In this document: one piece after another, positions 18,607 to 27,884 of the stretch
Position numbering within the stretch: the stretch's first letter is position 1
How the letters are laid out: the number at the start of each line of letters is the position of its first letter
NCBI GenBank assembly: GCA_001897835.1
Contig: MKUN01000015.1
Coordinates: 1 to 64,000, forward strand
From: Bacteroidetes bacterium 46-16
Lineage (GTDB): Bacteria > Bacteroidota > Bacteroidia > Chitinophagales > Chitinophagaceae
Direction of reading: 5' to 3'
Length of the DNA: 64,000 nt
Program-made: the position numbers and the translations under genes
The notes under the pieces: generated by a model
What the model saw: only the letters and a program-made list of their open reading frames with translations
Told to the model about the DNA's origin: nothing
Database searches by the model: none

Positions 18607-20103
18607 CTACTCATCGGGCCACTCCACAAAATACATATCCACATCTCCCTTATTCTTTGCCGGCACTTTACCCCGGTATACTGCTGTGAAGTGATCTTTA
18701 ACGATCTCGTAGGTTGTTCCTGAAATATTTACCTTATTGGCATCACTGGCCGATTCCATTCTCGATGCAATGTTCACCGTATCGCCCCATATATCATAGG
18801 CAAACTTTTTTATCCCTACTATACCCGCTATCACAGGACCGGTATGTATACCTATGCGCACATCCATCTTATTCCTGCCGGATATATTCCGGCTATTATT
18901 GCGCTGCACGATAAAATCACGTATCTCGAGGCCAGCCCTGACCACATTCAGCACACTGTCATCGCTATTACTGCCAAAACCGCCCGCACACATGTATGCG
19001 TCCCCGATAGTCTTTATCTTTTCAATACCATATTTCTCTATTATTTTATCAAAGGCCGAAAAACATTCATTGAGATTGGCCACCAGCAACTCAGGACTAA
19101 TCTTTTCCACTATAGAGGTAAAGTCTTTGAAGTCGGTAAAGAGTACCGTTACCGATTCATAGTTCCTGCTTTGCGCCACACCATTCTCCTTTAATTCTGC
19201 GGCTACATCAGCCGGTAATATATTCAGCAGCAACTCTTCCGACTCCTGTCGTTTTTTATTCAGTTCCTCGGTGCGTTCCGTTACTTTTTGCTCCAGTATC
19301 TCATTTTGGGCACGTACCAACTGTTCTTTTTCTCTCCTGTAAGTATTGATGCGGTCGGCAAGGGCAAAAGAAAGTAATAAAGCTTCTACCAGAGAGGTAA
19401 CTTGTATCGATTTTTCAGAAACACCCCCGTAAGGGATCACTCCCCGGTTGCCCAGCAAAAAAACGAAGACACCCAATATCATAAAACCCGATGCCAGCAC
19501 ATAAAAGCGTGCCGGCCTGTAGCCCTTGCGCAATACAGTAACAGAAGCTACTATTGCCATTACCAGCGAAGAGAAGGTAACAGGCTGTATCACCATAAAT
19601 GACAATTTATCAAAGCCAAGGATTGCTATAAGCAGGTTGCATATATATAATACTGCCAGTGTCCATATTATTTTATTGCACGTGCGGCAGTATTTTTTAA
19701 GATCCAGGAAGGAGAGAATGAACAACTGTGAAAAAATGCCTGCTGCATTACTGAAAACGATCTCTGCATGATTCCAGTTGGGGTGAGCAGGCCATAGATA
19801 CAGGAAGGCTGTTCCGTTCAGGTTGGCATTAAAGATGCCAATACATATCACGTATAATGAATAAAAAAGGTATGGCCGGTTACGAATAGATAGAAACAGG
19901 AAAAAATTGTATAAACCCATCAGGAGCATAAAACCCAGGTAGGCCGCATTCCACGAAGCATTAAGACCGATATGCGGTATATGATTTTCAAGATAGCCCG
20001 CTTTCAAAGAATATAAATGATGCCTGAAACTCGTAACCCGCAGCAAGTAAACAGTGGTATCATATCCCGCCTGGAGATCGAACATAGGGTCTTCGGTTAT
20101 CAC
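18607..20103 (-). CDS. Adenylate/guanylate cyclase (class III) with 7TM module, 5' end probably truncated
   Basis: 498 aa from GTG 20103. The membrane part (about 50-245) is a 7TMR-DISM-like seven-helix module, followed by a coiled coil (REKEQLVRAQNEILEQKVTERTEELNKK, about 255-300). The class III catalytic domain has both metal-binding Asp sites (LFTDFKDFTS and KTIGDAYM), substrate-side Lys (IEKIKT), and YDIWGDTVNIASRMES with the Asp, Asn and Arg expected of adenylyl cyclases. The usual extracellular DISMED2 domain of about 130 aa is reduced to about 30 residues, and similar-looking coding sequence continues about 14 codons upstream of the GTG to a stop (20149). A 5' deletion is therefore likely; the catalytic part is intact. 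Confidence 0.85.
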   Translation of the reverse strand: MITEDPMFDLQAGYDTTVYLLRVTSFRHHLYSLKAGYLENHIPHIGLNASWNAAYLGFMLLMGLYNFFLFLSIRNRPYLFYSLYVICIGIFNANLNGTAFLYLWPAHPNWNHAEIVFSNAAGIFSQLFILSFLDLKKYCRTCNKIIWTLAVLYICNLLIAILGFDKLSFMVIQPVTFSSLVMAIVASVTVLRKGYRPARFYVLASGFMILGVFVFLLGNRGVIPYGGVSEKSIQVTSLVEALLLSFALADRINTYRREKEQLVRAQNEILEQKVTERTEELNKKRQESEELLLNILPADVAAELKENGVAQSRNYESVTVLFTDFKDFTSIVEKISPELLVANLNECFSAFDKIIEKYGIEKIKTIGDAYMCAGGFGSNSDDSVLNVVRAGLEIRDFIVQRNNSRNISGRNKMDVRIGIHTGPVIAGIVGIKKFAYDIWGDTVNIASRMESASDANKVNISGTTYEIVKDHFTAVYRGKVPAKNKGDVDMYFVEWPDE

Positions 20104-20281
20104 CTGCCTTTCCCTAATATCAGGCCTATCTTCCTGGTGAATAACATATTAAACTTAAGCAGGTAAAGCTTAAAGATATAAAATTTATTTCCCTATCAAA
20201 TTTTCCAAACTATGGGGTAGTCCGAAAGTGGCACAATACCTGTTTTTAGGCTGCAAGCCTGCTTATTAGCACTCGTCTCTT

Positions 20282-20289
20282 TATGTTTG
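20282..20289 (+). promoter_or_regulatory. -7 element of the HAD gene, leaderless arrangement
   Basis: TATGTTTG ends 4 bases before the ATG, so the transcript would start at or next to the initiation codon. No clear -33 TTG was seen. Confidence 0.55.
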
Positions 20290-20293
20290 CAGT

Positions 20294-20923
20294 ATGATCC
20301 AGGGCATCCGGCATATTATCCTCGACCTCGGTGGCGTAATATTGAATATAGACTACAGGCGGACTGAAAAAGCATTTACGAAGCTCGGCATCCCGAATTT
20401 TCCGCAATTATATTCGCAGGCACAGCAAACCAGCCTCTTCGACGACTTTGAGACAGGGAAAATAGATACAGCAACATTCATAAAGGCTATACAGGCACTT
20501 GCAGGTATGGCCCTGTCAGAAACAGATATCATAAATGCCTGGAATGCTATGCTGCTCGATTTCCCCTTACAAAGGCTGCAAATATTACAACAACTACAAC
20601 TGCATTACGATATGGTGCTGCTCAGCAATACCAATGAGCTCCATGAGGAGGCCTTTAACAAAATACTCATACAGCAAAACGGCATCCCCAATATCGGTGT
20701 GTTTTTCGATAAGGTCTATCTTTCACATCGCATCGGCATACGCAAACCCGACAAAGAGGTTTATGAACGTATATTGGAAGAGACCGGTTTTGATGCTGCC
20801 CGAACCTTATTTATTGATGATAGCCTGCAGCATGTGGAAGGAGCAAGGAAAACCGGTATACAAAGCATTCACCTTGAAAAAGGGATGACGATAGAAAAAG
20901 ATATTTTCAGACCTCGTGAATAA
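20294..20923 (+). CDS. HAD-IA family phosphatase (YihX-like)
   Basis: 209 aa. Motif I is IILDLGGVILNIDY, where the usual second Asp is Gly, as in the YihX-type group; motif II is MVLLSNTNELHEE, the Lys is in IGIRKPDKEVYERIL, and motif IV is TLFIDDSLQHVEGA. These enzymes dephosphorylate sugar phosphates such as alpha-D-glucose-1-phosphate; the substrate here is not known. It ends one base before the convergent DUF4834 gene. Confidence 0.88.
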   Translation: MIQGIRHIILDLGGVILNIDYRRTEKAFTKLGIPNFPQLYSQAQQTSLFDDFETGKIDTATFIKAIQALAGMALSETDIINAWNAMLLDFPLQRLQILQQLQLHYDMVLLSNTNELHEEAFNKILIQQNGIPNIGVFFDKVYLSHRIGIRKPDKEVYERILEETGFDAARTLFIDDSLQHVEGARKTGIQSIHLEKGMTIEKDIFRPRE

Positions 20924-21139
20924 TTATTTCACCTCCTCATATTCAATATAATCCCCATCCAACGGCTTGCTATGTTGCGTGCCTTGCTGCCTTTGCTGCT
21001 CCATATCCTGCATCTGTTGCTGCATTTTCTGCATATGATCGCGGGCCTGTTTGGTAAGTTTGAATACCGGGAATACGAACCGGGTAAGAAAACGGTAAAG
21101 GACCACAATTACAAAGGCCGTGATAAGAACTTTTACCAT
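20924..21139 (-). CDS. DUF4834-like small membrane protein
   Basis: 71 aa: an N-terminal TM segment (VKVLITAFVIVVLYRFLTRFVF), then a Gln/Met-rich coiled-coil-like stretch (KQARDHMQKMQQQMQDMEQQRQ) and an acidic tail DGDYIEYEEVK. This matches the layout of DUF4834 proteins of Bacteroidota, whose function is unknown. It is divergent from rimP and convergent with the HAD gene. Confidence 0.75.
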   Translation of the reverse strand: MVKVLITAFVIVVLYRFLTRFVFPVFKLTKQARDHMQKMQQQMQDMEQQRQQGTQHSKPLDGDYIEYEEVK

Positions 21140-21216
21140 AATAAGCCAAAGGTACCTAATTTAACATTGAGCAACGTTAACAAAAACATAATAGGCCTAT
21201 CATATAGCTCTATTTT

Positions 21217-21246
21217 TTGCAATTGATAAGAAGTTCCGTATATTTG
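21217..21246 (+). promoter_or_regulatory. Promoter of rimP-nusA-infB
   Basis: TTG at 21217-21219 (inside TTTTTTG) and TATATTTG at 21239-21246, 19 bases apart, fit the consensus well. Predicted start of the transcript is about 21251. Confidence 0.75.
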
Positions 21247-21266
21247 CAACGGAAAGAATTCGAAAG

Positions 21267-21297
21267 AAGGGGACACATGGTTGTCCCCTTGTTTTTT
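21267..21297 (+). promoter_or_regulatory. Terminator-like hairpin in the rimP leader (candidate attenuator)
   Basis: AAGGGGACA / TGTCCCCTT pair perfectly over nine bases with a 6-nt loop, and TTGTTTTTT follows. It lies between the predicted transcript start and the rimP ATG (21303), with only a few bases between the T run and the start codon. It has the form of an intrinsic terminator in a leader. Confidence 0.65.
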
Positions 21298-21302
21298 ATC
21301 TT

Positions 21303-21755
21303 ATGGCAGAAGTATTAGAAAAAATAAAAAGTTTATTGGAGCCATTGCTGGAAGGCACTGATATGTTTCTGGTGAATATGAGAATCAAGCCCATAAACAA
21401 TGTCAAGGTGTTTCTTGACTCGGATAGCGGGCTCTCTATTGAAAAAAGTGCAGCTATTAACCGGAAACTATATGCGCTCATAGAGTCAGAAGAGCTCTTC
21501 CCCGAGGGCGATTATTCGCTCGAGGTATCGAGTCCCGGTATCGACGAACCACTAAGTGGCCTGCGCCAATATAAAAAGAACATAGGCCGTAAAGTGGAGA
21601 TCACACCGGTCGAAGGCACAGAACAGACAGGCATATTGAAAGAAGTTACACATGAAGGGATCGTATTAGAAATGAAGAACAAGAAAAAAGAAATAACAAC
21701 AGCAGAGATACCTTTTTCACAAATCAAAAAAACAGTAGTACAAATCATTTTTTAA
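21303..21755 (+). CDS. rimP: Ribosome maturation factor RimP
   Basis: 150 aa. The N-terminal domain shows FLVNMRIKPINNVKVFLDSDSGLSIEKSAAINRKL and the conserved DYSLEVSSPGIDEPL; the C-terminal SH3-like domain ends KKTVVQIIF. It assists 30S subunit maturation. It is the first gene of rimP-nusA-infB and is 36 bp from nusA. Confidence 0.93.
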   Translation: MAEVLEKIKSLLEPLLEGTDMFLVNMRIKPINNVKVFLDSDSGLSIEKSAAINRKLYALIESEELFPEGDYSLEVSSPGIDEPLSGLRQYKKNIGRKVEITPVEGTEQTGILKEVTHEGIVLEMKNKKKEITTAEIPFSQIKKTVVQIIF

Positions 21756-21791
21756 ACAATTCCGCCACTGGCGGGACAAATGTGACAGACA

Positions 21792-23042
21792 ATGGCAAGT
21801 ATCAATCTTATTGAGTCATTCCAGGAGTTTAAGGACGCGGAGAATATAGACCGTCCTACCTTGATGAAGGTTATTGAAGATGTGTTCAAAACCTTACTGC
21901 GCAAGAAATTTGGCAGTGATGAGAACTTCGACGTGATCGTAAATGACCAGACAGGCGACCTTGAAATATTTCGCCGCCGCGAAATAGTGGAAGATGATAT
22001 GATTGAAGATGATAATATGCAAATACCCTATACAGATGCTATAAAAATAGAACCTGACTATAATGTAGGCGAGGAAGTGTATGAGGAGATGGAAGTGCAT
22101 GATTTCGGCAGGCGTGCCATCCTGGCTGCAAAGCAAACACTGGCAGCACGTATCGGCGATCTGAAGAAGAACAACCTCCTGAAGAAATATGCCGAACGTG
22201 TAGGGGAGATCATAACCGGCGAAGTATACCAGATATGGAAAAAAGAGATACTGCTGCTGGACGATGAAAGCAACGAGCTGATCCTGCCCAAATCCGAACA
22301 GATACCCACCGATTTCTTCAAGAAAGGAGAATCTGTGCGTGCAGTAGTGAAGAAAGTAGAGATGCGTAACAATACGCCTATCATCATCCTTAGCCGCACG
22401 CACTCCTCATTCCTTGAAAAATTACTGGAGATCGAGGTACCTGAAATAATGGATGGCCTGATTGTTATAAAGAAAATAGTACGCGAACCCGGCGAACGTG
22501 CAAAGGTAGCCGTAGAAAGCTATGACGACCGCATAGACCCCGTAGGTGCATGTGTGGGCATGAAGGGTAGCCGTATACATGGTATCGTACGTGAATTACG
22601 CAATGAGAATATTGACATTATCAATTATACGAACAACCTGCAACTGCTCATCCAGCGCTCGCTCACTCCATCGCGCATCAACCGTATGGATATCAATAAC
22701 GAAACGAACCATGCAGATGTGTACCTTGACCCGGACCAGGTATCCCTGGCCATTGGCAAGAAGGGTGTGAACATTAAGCTGGCGCAGGAGCTCACCGGCT
22801 TCAGTATAGATGTGTACCGCGATATCCAGGACGAAGGACTCGACTATGATATAGATCTGGATGAATTTGCAGATGAGATAGAAGGATGGGTGATTGATGA
22901 GTTTAAGCGCATAGGCTGCGATACAGCCCTGAGCATACTGGACCTGACCATAGAAGAACTGGTACGCCGTACCGATCTTGAAGAAGAAACGGTTAAGGAT
23001 GTGCGTAAGATACTGGAAGCAGAGTTTGAGAATGAAGAATAA
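21792..23042 (+). CDS. nusA: Transcription termination/antitermination factor NusA
   Basis: 416 aa. The N-terminal RNA-polymerase-binding domain is followed by an S1 domain (about 135-200, GEIITGEVYQIWKKEILLLDD), KH1 (VGACVGMKGSRIHGIVREL) and KH2 (LAIGKKGVNIKLAQELTGF), and an acidic helical tail. It binds RNA polymerase and nascent RNA to control pausing, termination and antitermination. Its place behind a terminator-like leader suggests possible feedback on its own operon. Confidence 0.96.
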   Translation: MASINLIESFQEFKDAENIDRPTLMKVIEDVFKTLLRKKFGSDENFDVIVNDQTGDLEIFRRREIVEDDMIEDDNMQIPYTDAIKIEPDYNVGEEVYEEMEVHDFGRRAILAAKQTLAARIGDLKKNNLLKKYAERVGEIITGEVYQIWKKEILLLDDESNELILPKSEQIPTDFFKKGESVRAVVKKVEMRNNTPIIILSRTHSSFLEKLLEIEVPEIMDGLIVIKKIVREPGERAKVAVESYDDRIDPVGACVGMKGSRIHGIVRELRNENIDIINYTNNLQLLIQRSLTPSRINRMDINNETNHADVYLDPDQVSLAIGKKGVNIKLAQELTGFSIDVYRDIQDEGLDYDIDLDEFADEIEGWVIDEFKRIGCDTALSILDLTIEELVRRTDLEEETVKDVRKILEAEFENEE

Positions 23043-23111
23043 GCCTGTTCGCGGCCTCTGCCAAACCTTTACAACATAGGCAGATAGGGGCATATTTCAG
23101 GCAAAAATGCT

Positions 23112-23119
23112 TAGGTTTG
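23112..23119 (+). promoter_or_regulatory. Possible internal promoter for infB
   Basis: TAGGTTTG in the 139-bp nusA-infB gap matches the -7 consensus; no TTG was found at the expected distance. The infB ATG lies 62 bases downstream. Confidence 0.4.
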
Positions 23120-23181
23120 TACATTTATGTGGGCAGGCTTAGGCAAAACTTAGAGAAATATTTTTTTGACTAAAATAAAGA

Positions 23182-26175
23182 ATGGCAACAGCAATAAAGA
23201 CACCAAGGTTACTGGCAGCAGCAAAAGAATTCAATATCGGTAAGGAAACGCTTGTAGAATTCCTTACCCATAGGGGATTTGAGATAAATGCCAGCAATCC
23301 TAATACCAAGCTGACGGAAGAAATGTATGACGCCTTACAGGCCGAGTTTGCACAAGACAAAGCGGCCAAACGTAAGAGCGAGGAGATCGCGTTGCCCAAA
23401 GGTTCGTTGCTCGACAACCTTAAAAAGAATAAAGACGAACTGGACCTTACCGCAAGAGATAAGAAAGAAGAGCCCGAACCCGCAGCACCGGTAGCAGAAA
23501 AGAAGAAAGAAGAGAAACCCGCCCCTGAACCCGTTAAAGAACCTGTTGTAGCAGCCGAGCCTGTAGCAGAACCCGAAACGAAAAAGAAGGCTAAAGAAGA
23601 AGAAAAAGAAATGGTGCCTCCTGCAGCCGCAGAAGAGCCTGCAGATACCGGGAACAAAAACGTAAAAGCCCCCAAACTGGAAGGGCCGAACGTGCTCGGC
23701 AAGATCAACCTCGAGGATATGAATATGTCATCGAGGCCCAAAAAGGGTGCAGCAGCTAAGAAAAAAGATACCAAAGAAACAGAGGAAACTACTGAAGAGC
23801 AAGCTGCTAAAGAAGCTAAGAAAACCACTAAGAAAGGTAAGCAGACGGCCGAAGCCGAGATACCCTTCCCTGAAGAAACCCCGGCTGTACAGGACACTCC
23901 TACGCCTACTGCTACTGAAGAAACTACAGAGCTAAAACCTGAACATATACAAATGAAGGCCCCCAAACTCGAGGGGCCAAAGATCATTGGTAAGATACAA
24001 TTGCCTGCAGCCAGCACCGGTTCAGGCACCAAACCCGATAATAAAGAAAAACGTAGCCGCAAACGCATACCCGTACAAAAGAAACCGGAAACCTTTAAAC
24101 CAGACCAACAGGGCGGCGGACAAAACCGTGAAAAGAGGCCGCACGACCAGCGTAGCGGGGGAGGCCAGGGCTTTGGCGGCGGGCGTGGTACCGGTGGCAG
24201 CCGCAGTGGCACACAACGCAGCGACCATCGCCGCGGGCAACGCAGCTCTTTAACGCCGCAACAGCAGGAGATCGATTCTAAAGCAATACAGGATAAAATA
24301 CGCGAAACGCAAGCCAAACTGACAGGCGGCACACGCGGCAAGAACTCTAAAGCCAAGTATCGCCGTAACAAGCGCGATGAAATGGCTGAAAAACGTGCTG
24401 CAGCTGAGAATGCAGAGCAAAATAACGTGATACAGGTGACCGAATTCATATCGGTTAGCGAACTGGCCAGCCTGCTTGATGTAAGCTTTGCAGATGTGAT
24501 CAGTAAGTGTATGAGCCTTGGCATCATGGTGTCTATCAACCAGCGCCTTGATGCTGAAGTGATCGAACTCGTGTCGAGTGAATTCGGTGTGGACGTTGAA
24601 TTCATCAACCTGGAGCAGGAAAACGAGGAAGAGGAAGAAATAGAAGACAGCGAAGAAGACCTGATACCCCGTGCCCCCATCGTTACCATCATGGGACACG
24701 TAGATCATGGTAAAACTTCTTTGCTCGACTATATACGCAGTGCCAATGTTGTAGCCGGCGAGGCTGGCGGTATCACCCAGCACATTGGTGCCTATAGGGT
24801 AGAGACCAGCACAGGTAAAAAAATAACCTTCCTGGATACCCCCGGTCACGAAGCCTTTACGGCAATGCGTGCCCGTGGTGCCAAAGTGGCCGACGTAGCC
24901 GTAATAGTAGTAGCGGCCGACGATGCGATAATGCCACAGACCAAAGAGGCGATATCACATGCGCAGGCGGCAAACCTGCCAATGATATTTGCGATCAACA
25001 AAATAGATAAAGAAGGTGCTAACCCTGAAAAGATAAAAGAACAATTGGCCAATATGAACATATTGGTTGAAGACTGGGGCGGTAAATTCCAAAGCCAGGA
25101 AATATCAGCTAAAAAGGGTCTCAACATTGATCTTTTACTTGAGAAGATCGGTCTTGAAGCTGAGTTACTGGAACTGAAGGCCAATCCCGACCGCCTGGCA
25201 ACAGGTAGTGTTATTGAAGCCTCACTGGATAAGGGCCGTGGATACCAGGCTACTATACTGGTGCAAAATGGCACCCTTGAACAGGGTGATATGATCGTAT
25301 GCGGACAGTATTACGGTAAAATAAAAGCCATGTTCAACGAACGTGGCCAGCGGGTGGACAATGCAGGCCCCTCAGCTCCTGTACAGGTACTTGGCCTCAA
25401 CGGTGCCCCACAGGCCGGTGAGAAGTTCAAGGTATATGAAGACGAGGACGAAGCAAAAGATATTGCCAACCATCGTGCGCAGATCATGCGCGAGCAGGGC
25501 ATACGTGCACGCAAGCATATCACACTCGACGAAATTGGCCGCCGTCTTGCACTCGGCAATTTCAAGGAACTCAGTATTATCATCAAAGGTGACTTTGATG
25601 GCTCCGTTGAAGCGTTAAGCGATTCACTGCAAAAATTATCAACCGAAGAAGTAGCTGTAAATGTGGTGCATAAAGGTGTGGGCCAGATAACCGAAAGCGA
25701 TGTACTGCTCGCTACGGCTTCCGACGCTATTATACTTGGTTTCCAGGTACGTCCGTCCATGCAGGCTGCAAAACTTGCAGATCAGGAGAATATAGAGATA
25801 CGCACTTATTCTATCATCTACGATGCCATAGAAGAAATAAAGAGCGCTATGGAAGGCCTGCTGGAACCGAAAATAGAGAAGAAAGTAGTGTGCAATATAG
25901 AAGTACGTGAAATATTCAAGATAAGCGGCATAGGTACTATTGCAGGTTGCTATGTACTTGATGGCAAAATGACCCGTAATACCAAGCTGAATCTTGTACG
26001 CGACGGTATCGTTATTTATACCGGCGAGCTGGCATCACTGAAGCGTTTTAAAGACGATGTAAAAGACGTGAATGCCGGTTACGAATGCGGCTTGTCCATA
26101 AAGAACTATAATGACATACGCGTTGGCGATATTATTGAAGGCTACGATGAAGTGGAAGTAAAACGTACACTATAA
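23182..26175 (+). CDS. infB: Translation initiation factor IF-2
   Basis: 997-aa GTPase that places initiator tRNA on the 30S subunit. A long charged, low-complexity N-terminus (to about 415) carries two copies of a KAPKLEGP..(L/I)GKI motif (about 162 and 257) and a Gly/Arg-rich stretch (about 310-355). The IF2_N region ([17 protein letters not shown]) precedes the GTPase with G1 GHVDHGKTS (about 505-513), DTPGHEAF and NKID, then the C-terminal domains. The long N-terminus is typical of Bacteroidota. A strong terminator follows. Confidence 0.98.
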   Translation: MATAIKTPRLLAAAKEFNIGKETLVEFLTHRGFEINASNPNTKLTEEMYDALQAEFAQDKAAKRKSEEIALPKGSLLDNLKKNKDELDLTARDKKEEPEPAAPVAEKKKEEKPAPEPVKEPVVAAEPVAEPETKKKAKEEEKEMVPPAAAEEPADTGNKNVKAPKLEGPNVLGKINLEDMNMSSRPKKGAAAKKKDTKETEETTEEQAAKEAKKTTKKGKQTAEAEIPFPEETPAVQDTPTPTATEETTELKPEHIQMKAPKLEGPKIIGKIQLPAASTGSGTKPDNKEKRSRKRIPVQKKPETFKPDQQGGGQNREKRPHDQRSGGGQGFGGGRGTGGSRSGTQRSDHRRGQRSSLTPQQQEIDSKAIQDKIRETQAKLTGGTRGKNSKAKYRRNKRDEMAEKRAAAENAEQNNVIQVTEFISVSELASLLDVSFADVISKCMSLGIMVSINQRLDAEVIELVSSEFGVDVEFINLEQENEEEEEIEDSEEDLIPRAPIVTIMGHVDHGKTSLLDYIRSANVVAGEAGGITQHIGAYRVETSTGKKITFLDTPGHEAFTAMRARGAKVADVAVIVVAADDAIMPQTKEAISHAQAANLPMIFAINKIDKEGANPEKIKEQLANMNILVEDWGGKFQSQEISAKKGLNIDLLLEKIGLEAELLELKANPDRLATGSVIEASLDKGRGYQATILVQNGTLEQGDMIVCGQYYGKIKAMFNERGQRVDNAGPSAPVQVLGLNGAPQAGEKFKVYEDEDEAKDIANHRAQIMREQGIRARKHITLDEIGRRLALGNFKELSIIIKGDFDGSVEALSDSLQKLSTEEVAVNVVHKGVGQITESDVLLATASDAIILGFQVRPSMQAAKLADQENIEIRTYSIIYDAIEEIKSAMEGLLEPKIEKKVVCNIEVREIFKISGIGTIAGCYVLDGKMTRNTKLNLVRDGIVIYTGELASLKRFKDDVKDVNAGYECGLSIKNYNDIRVGDIIEGYDEVEVKRTL

Positions 26176-26200
26176 CGCAGATGTATTTGATGTAATAGAA

Positions 26201-26233
26201 AAAGTCCCGCAAAATTGCGGGACTTTCTTTTTT
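26201..26233. terminator. Bidirectional terminator between infB and the Fn3 gene
   Basis: AAAGTCCCGCAA / TTGCGGGACTTT is a perfect 12-bp stem with a T-rich tail on both strands. It serves infB on plus and the Fn3/T9SS gene on minus. Confidence 0.92.
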
Positions 26234-26250
26234 AAAAGGAGAAAGCTTGC

Positions 26251-27711
26251 CTATTGCTTTACCAGTTTTAAGGTATATACTTGCTCGTTATCAGTATAGC
26301 GCAGCAGGTAAATGCCTGCAGCAAAGTCATTCATGTTAATGGTCAATTTATCTTTACCACCTACCGCGACTGTTTGCAGCAATTTACCGGTCATATCAGT
26401 TAACTGCAGCGTACTATTGCCCTGCTGTATGCCTTGTATGCTTATTGCAACGGCTTGCTGTACGGGATTGGGGAATGCCGCAATAATGAAATTATCGCTG
26501 CCTGCAACATTACTTGCTTTTAACCCCGGTTGGGTATAAAAAGACGTGGTTACCCAGTCTGTATAGCTGTTATTATATATCCCGGTATCACAAACAGTGC
26601 GTATGTGCAGGTAGTATGTTGTAGATGATAGCAGTCCCGTTACACTATGAAAAGTGCTGAATGTAGGCGTCCCCCCTTCTGCAGGTGTTCCGGGGTTTTG
26701 ATCTATAAGATATTCATAACCATACGCACCCGGTGATGCGTTCCAGCTTACAAAAGCCGTGAATGGCGATACAAATGTTATTTGTTGCCCGCTGGGCAGT
26801 GTACAGCTATCACTGTGGGTCATAAAAGAGAAATGTACCCAATGCGAAGAATCATTTGGATAAACACTGCAATCGGTGCGCAGGTGCAAATAATAGGTGG
26901 TTAGTGATGTAAGCCCCGTAAAAGCCAGGGCATTGGCAGTAGTCAAAGCACCCACAACAGGATCTGATGGATTTTGGTCCAGCACAAATTCCCAGCCTAA
27001 TATATTTGATTGGGGGCTCCAGGCAACATCAGCACTGTTATTGGTTATATTATTGGCAGTAAAGCCTGTTGCGGCCTGGCAGGGTGGTATTGGTGGTGTA
27101 GCGAATTGTATCGTTTCCCAGCCTGATGTGTCGCCCGGATAGGCACTGCAATCGGTGCGGAGATGGAAATAATAAGTAGTCCCGGGAGCAAGGCCGGTAG
27201 CGTTGTAATAAGTAAGCGCCGTGGGTATCCCCTGCACAATGGGTGTTGCAGGGTTTTGGTTCAATAAGAATTGGTAGCTTAAAGCGCCCGGCACTGCTGC
27301 CCATACAATATTGGCTGAAAAGTTCGTAAAACCATACGCTATAAGGCCGGGTGGCGGGCCGCAGGGAGGCAGGGACAATGTGGTTACCGGGTTATTCACC
27401 CAGGCCGAAAAACCATTGGCAACGCCGCAGTTTGCCCTTACATGCAGGTAATAGGTCGTTGACGGAAGTAAACCGGTAAATGCCTGGGTATTATTAGTGG
27501 TTGGCGTACCCGGTACAACCGGCGTAGCGGGGCTTTGATCTAGAATATATTCAAAATTCAAAGCTGTAGGTACACCCGTCCAACCGGCAGAAAAGCTATT
27601 GATCGTGATATTTGATATAACTACAGTGGGTGTAGTACACGCAGCATGTAACAACCGGGGTGAAAAAAGGGATAACAGTAAGACAATGGATAAGAGGATC
27701 GTTTTACGCAT
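26251..27711 (-). CDS. Secreted Fn3-repeat protein with T9SS sorting domain
   Basis: 486 aa. After the signal peptide (TILLSIVLLLSLFSPRLLHA) come four fibronectin type III-like units of about 95 aa, each with a YEF/FLDQNP..PVV.G core and STTYYLHVRTDC..., then a Por-type C-terminal domain (FIIAAFPNPVQQAVAIS to GIYLLRYTDNEQVYTLKLVKQ). It is exported by Sec, then across the outer membrane by T9SS, and anchored or released. The ligand is unknown. It is a paralogue of the next gene. Confidence 0.9.
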   Translation of the reverse strand: MRKTILLSIVLLLSLFSPRLLHAACTTPTVVISNITINSFSAGWTGVPTALNFEYILDQSPATPVVPGTPTTNNTQAFTGLLPSTTYYLHVRANCGVANGFSAWVNNPVTTLSLPPCGPPPGLIAYGFTNFSANIVWAAVPGALSYQFLLNQNPATPIVQGIPTALTYYNATGLAPGTTYYFHLRTDCSAYPGDTSGWETIQFATPPIPPCQAATGFTANNITNNSADVAWSPQSNILGWEFVLDQNPSDPVVGALTTANALAFTGLTSLTTYYLHLRTDCSVYPNDSSHWVHFSFMTHSDSCTLPSGQQITFVSPFTAFVSWNASPGAYGYEYLIDQNPGTPAEGGTPTFSTFHSVTGLLSSTTYYLHIRTVCDTGIYNNSYTDWVTTSFYTQPGLKASNVAGSDNFIIAAFPNPVQQAVAISIQGIQQGNSTLQLTDMTGKLLQTVAVGGKDKLTINMNDFAAGIYLLRYTDNEQVYTLKLVKQ

Positions 27712-27830
27712 AAAAACAGGTTTTAGATATCTACTTTAAGACAATAGCGTTTGCCATATAGTTGGGAAAATAATAAAAATAAATAACTATATAGTATTTT
27801 CATGAAGAAAAAATATAATGATAACAAAAT

Positions 27831-27861
27831 AAAAGCAGCCCCGTAAAACGGGGCTGCTTTT
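27831..27861 (-). terminator. Terminator of the 27885-29975 gene
   Basis: AAAAGCAGCCCCGT / ACGGGGCTGCTTTT, a 14-bp stem. On the minus strand it lies 23 bases past the stop and ends in TTTTATTTTG. Confidence 0.9.
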
Positions 27862-27884
27862 ATTACTAAATAGAGATGTTATTA

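Noticed and set aside
23139-24692. 517-codon minus-strand open frame antisense to infB
   Set aside because: It is rich in Ser/Leu/Ala runs that mirror the Lys/Glu/Pro-rich IF-2 N-terminus; a composition artefact.
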